NCBI GenBank assembly: GCA_902475285.1
Contig: CABRZA010000132.1
Coordinates: 1-6,829 of the forward strand
Source: an uncultured Porphyromonadaceae bacterium
Lineage (GTDB): Bacteria > Bacteroidota > Bacteroidia > Bacteroidales > Muribaculaceae
Direction: 5' to 3'
Length of the DNA stretch: 6,829 nucleotides
Positions within the stretch are counted from its first letter, which is position 1; every line of letters starts with the position of its first letter. The translations under genes were made by a program, and so were the position numbers. The notes beneath the pieces were generated by a model. It searched no databases. It saw nothing but the letters and a program-made list of their open reading frames with translations, and had not been told where the DNA came from. Of this stretch, positions 6,637 through 6,829 are shown piece after piece.

Positions 6637-6693
6637 CGCAAAAATTCACAAATATGCTTCTTCGCGAAAACTGATGCATGGTTTGGACTCGTG

Positions 6694-6725
6694 TTTGGCC
6701 AACTTATGAAAATTCACTAATTTTG
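6694..6725 (+). promoter_or_regulatory. Bacteroidota-type promoter of the right-edge gene
   Basis: TTTG at 6694-6697 and TAATTTTG at 6718-6725 are separated by 20 bp, an exact consensus match. Transcription should begin near 6732, only about 14 bases before the ATG at 6746. Together with the minus-strand -7 element at 6629-6636 it makes a divergent promoter region. The 8-bp palindrome TTCGCGAA (6661-6668) lies between the two. Confidence 0.8.
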
Positions 6726-6745
6726 TGGGTCAATAGCGAGTGCGA

Positions 6746-6829
6746 ATGAAGCAAGGGAATGTATATAAATGGTCGTTCATCGACCGCGCGAGCATAGCCG
6801 TAATCAATCTTGCCGTCAACTTGACACTT
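6746..6829 (+). CDS. N-terminus of a probable polysaccharide flippase (partial)
   Basis: Only 28 codons are present before the window ends: MKQGNVYKWSFIDRASIAVI followed by NLAVNLTL. A short basic and aromatic start (KWSFIDR) leading into a hydrophobic segment (ASIAVINLAVNLTL) is the usual opening of Wzx-type lipopolysaccharide or oligosaccharide flippases of the MOP superfamily, which move lipid-linked glycans across the inner membrane. The strong promoter directly upstream supports a real gene start. A GTG at 6740 is an alternative start, with an in-frame TAG just before it (6734-6736). The family call rests on very little sequence, and another membrane protein is possible. Confidence 0.5.
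   Translation, partial: MKQGNVYKWSFIDRASIAVINLAVNLTL

Overview
The window looks like an ordinary chromosomal segment from a GC-rich member of Bacteroidota, most likely order Bacteroidales (a Muribaculaceae-like gut lineage is my guess). The support is the promoter style: the -33/-7 pair TTTG-N19/20-TAnnTTTG recurs upstream of valS, the ferredoxin gene and the last gene, and a -7 element alone lies upstream of the acyltransferase. Leaders are short and A-rich without clear Shine-Dalgarno sequences, and the proteins resemble Bacteroidales families. No phage, plasmid, IS, CRISPR, tRNA or rRNA was seen.

Layout. Positions 1-192 are non-coding and carry a degenerate 9-bp repeat array bracketed by an imperfect inverted repeat. 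Next come a clean promoter (193-224) and valS (249-2942, valyl-tRNA synthetase), closed by a GC-rich hairpin (2962-2993). A roughly 230-base spacer follows, ending in a probable promoter. Then there is a two-gene unit, with 4 bases between the genes: a secreted GHL10/DUF187-type glycoside hydrolase (3228-4715) and a family 2 glycosyltransferase (4720-5667). A separate strong promoter (5692-5722) drives a 56-residue 2[4Fe-4S] ferredoxin (5767-5937). A perfect 31-bp palindrome (5958-5988) separates it from a convergent left-handed beta-helix acyltransferase of the serine-acetyltransferase type (5999-6607, minus strand). Between 6608 and 6745 are divergent promoters, one for the acyltransferase and one for a gene that runs off the right edge (6746 on). 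The N-terminus of that last gene resembles a polysaccharide flippase.

How the genes fit together. valS and the ferredoxin are housekeeping genes with their own promoters. The hydrolase/glycosyltransferase pair and the acyltransferase/flippase pair both point to envelope glycan work, and the right edge may be the start of a surface-polysaccharide locus. I found no convincing new multi-gene system. The most unusual material is non-coding: the 9-bp array with inverted-repeat borders upstream of valS and the perfect palindrome after the ferredoxin. A 13-bp tandem duplication inside the glycosyltransferase gene is also worth a look because a slip there would shift the frame.
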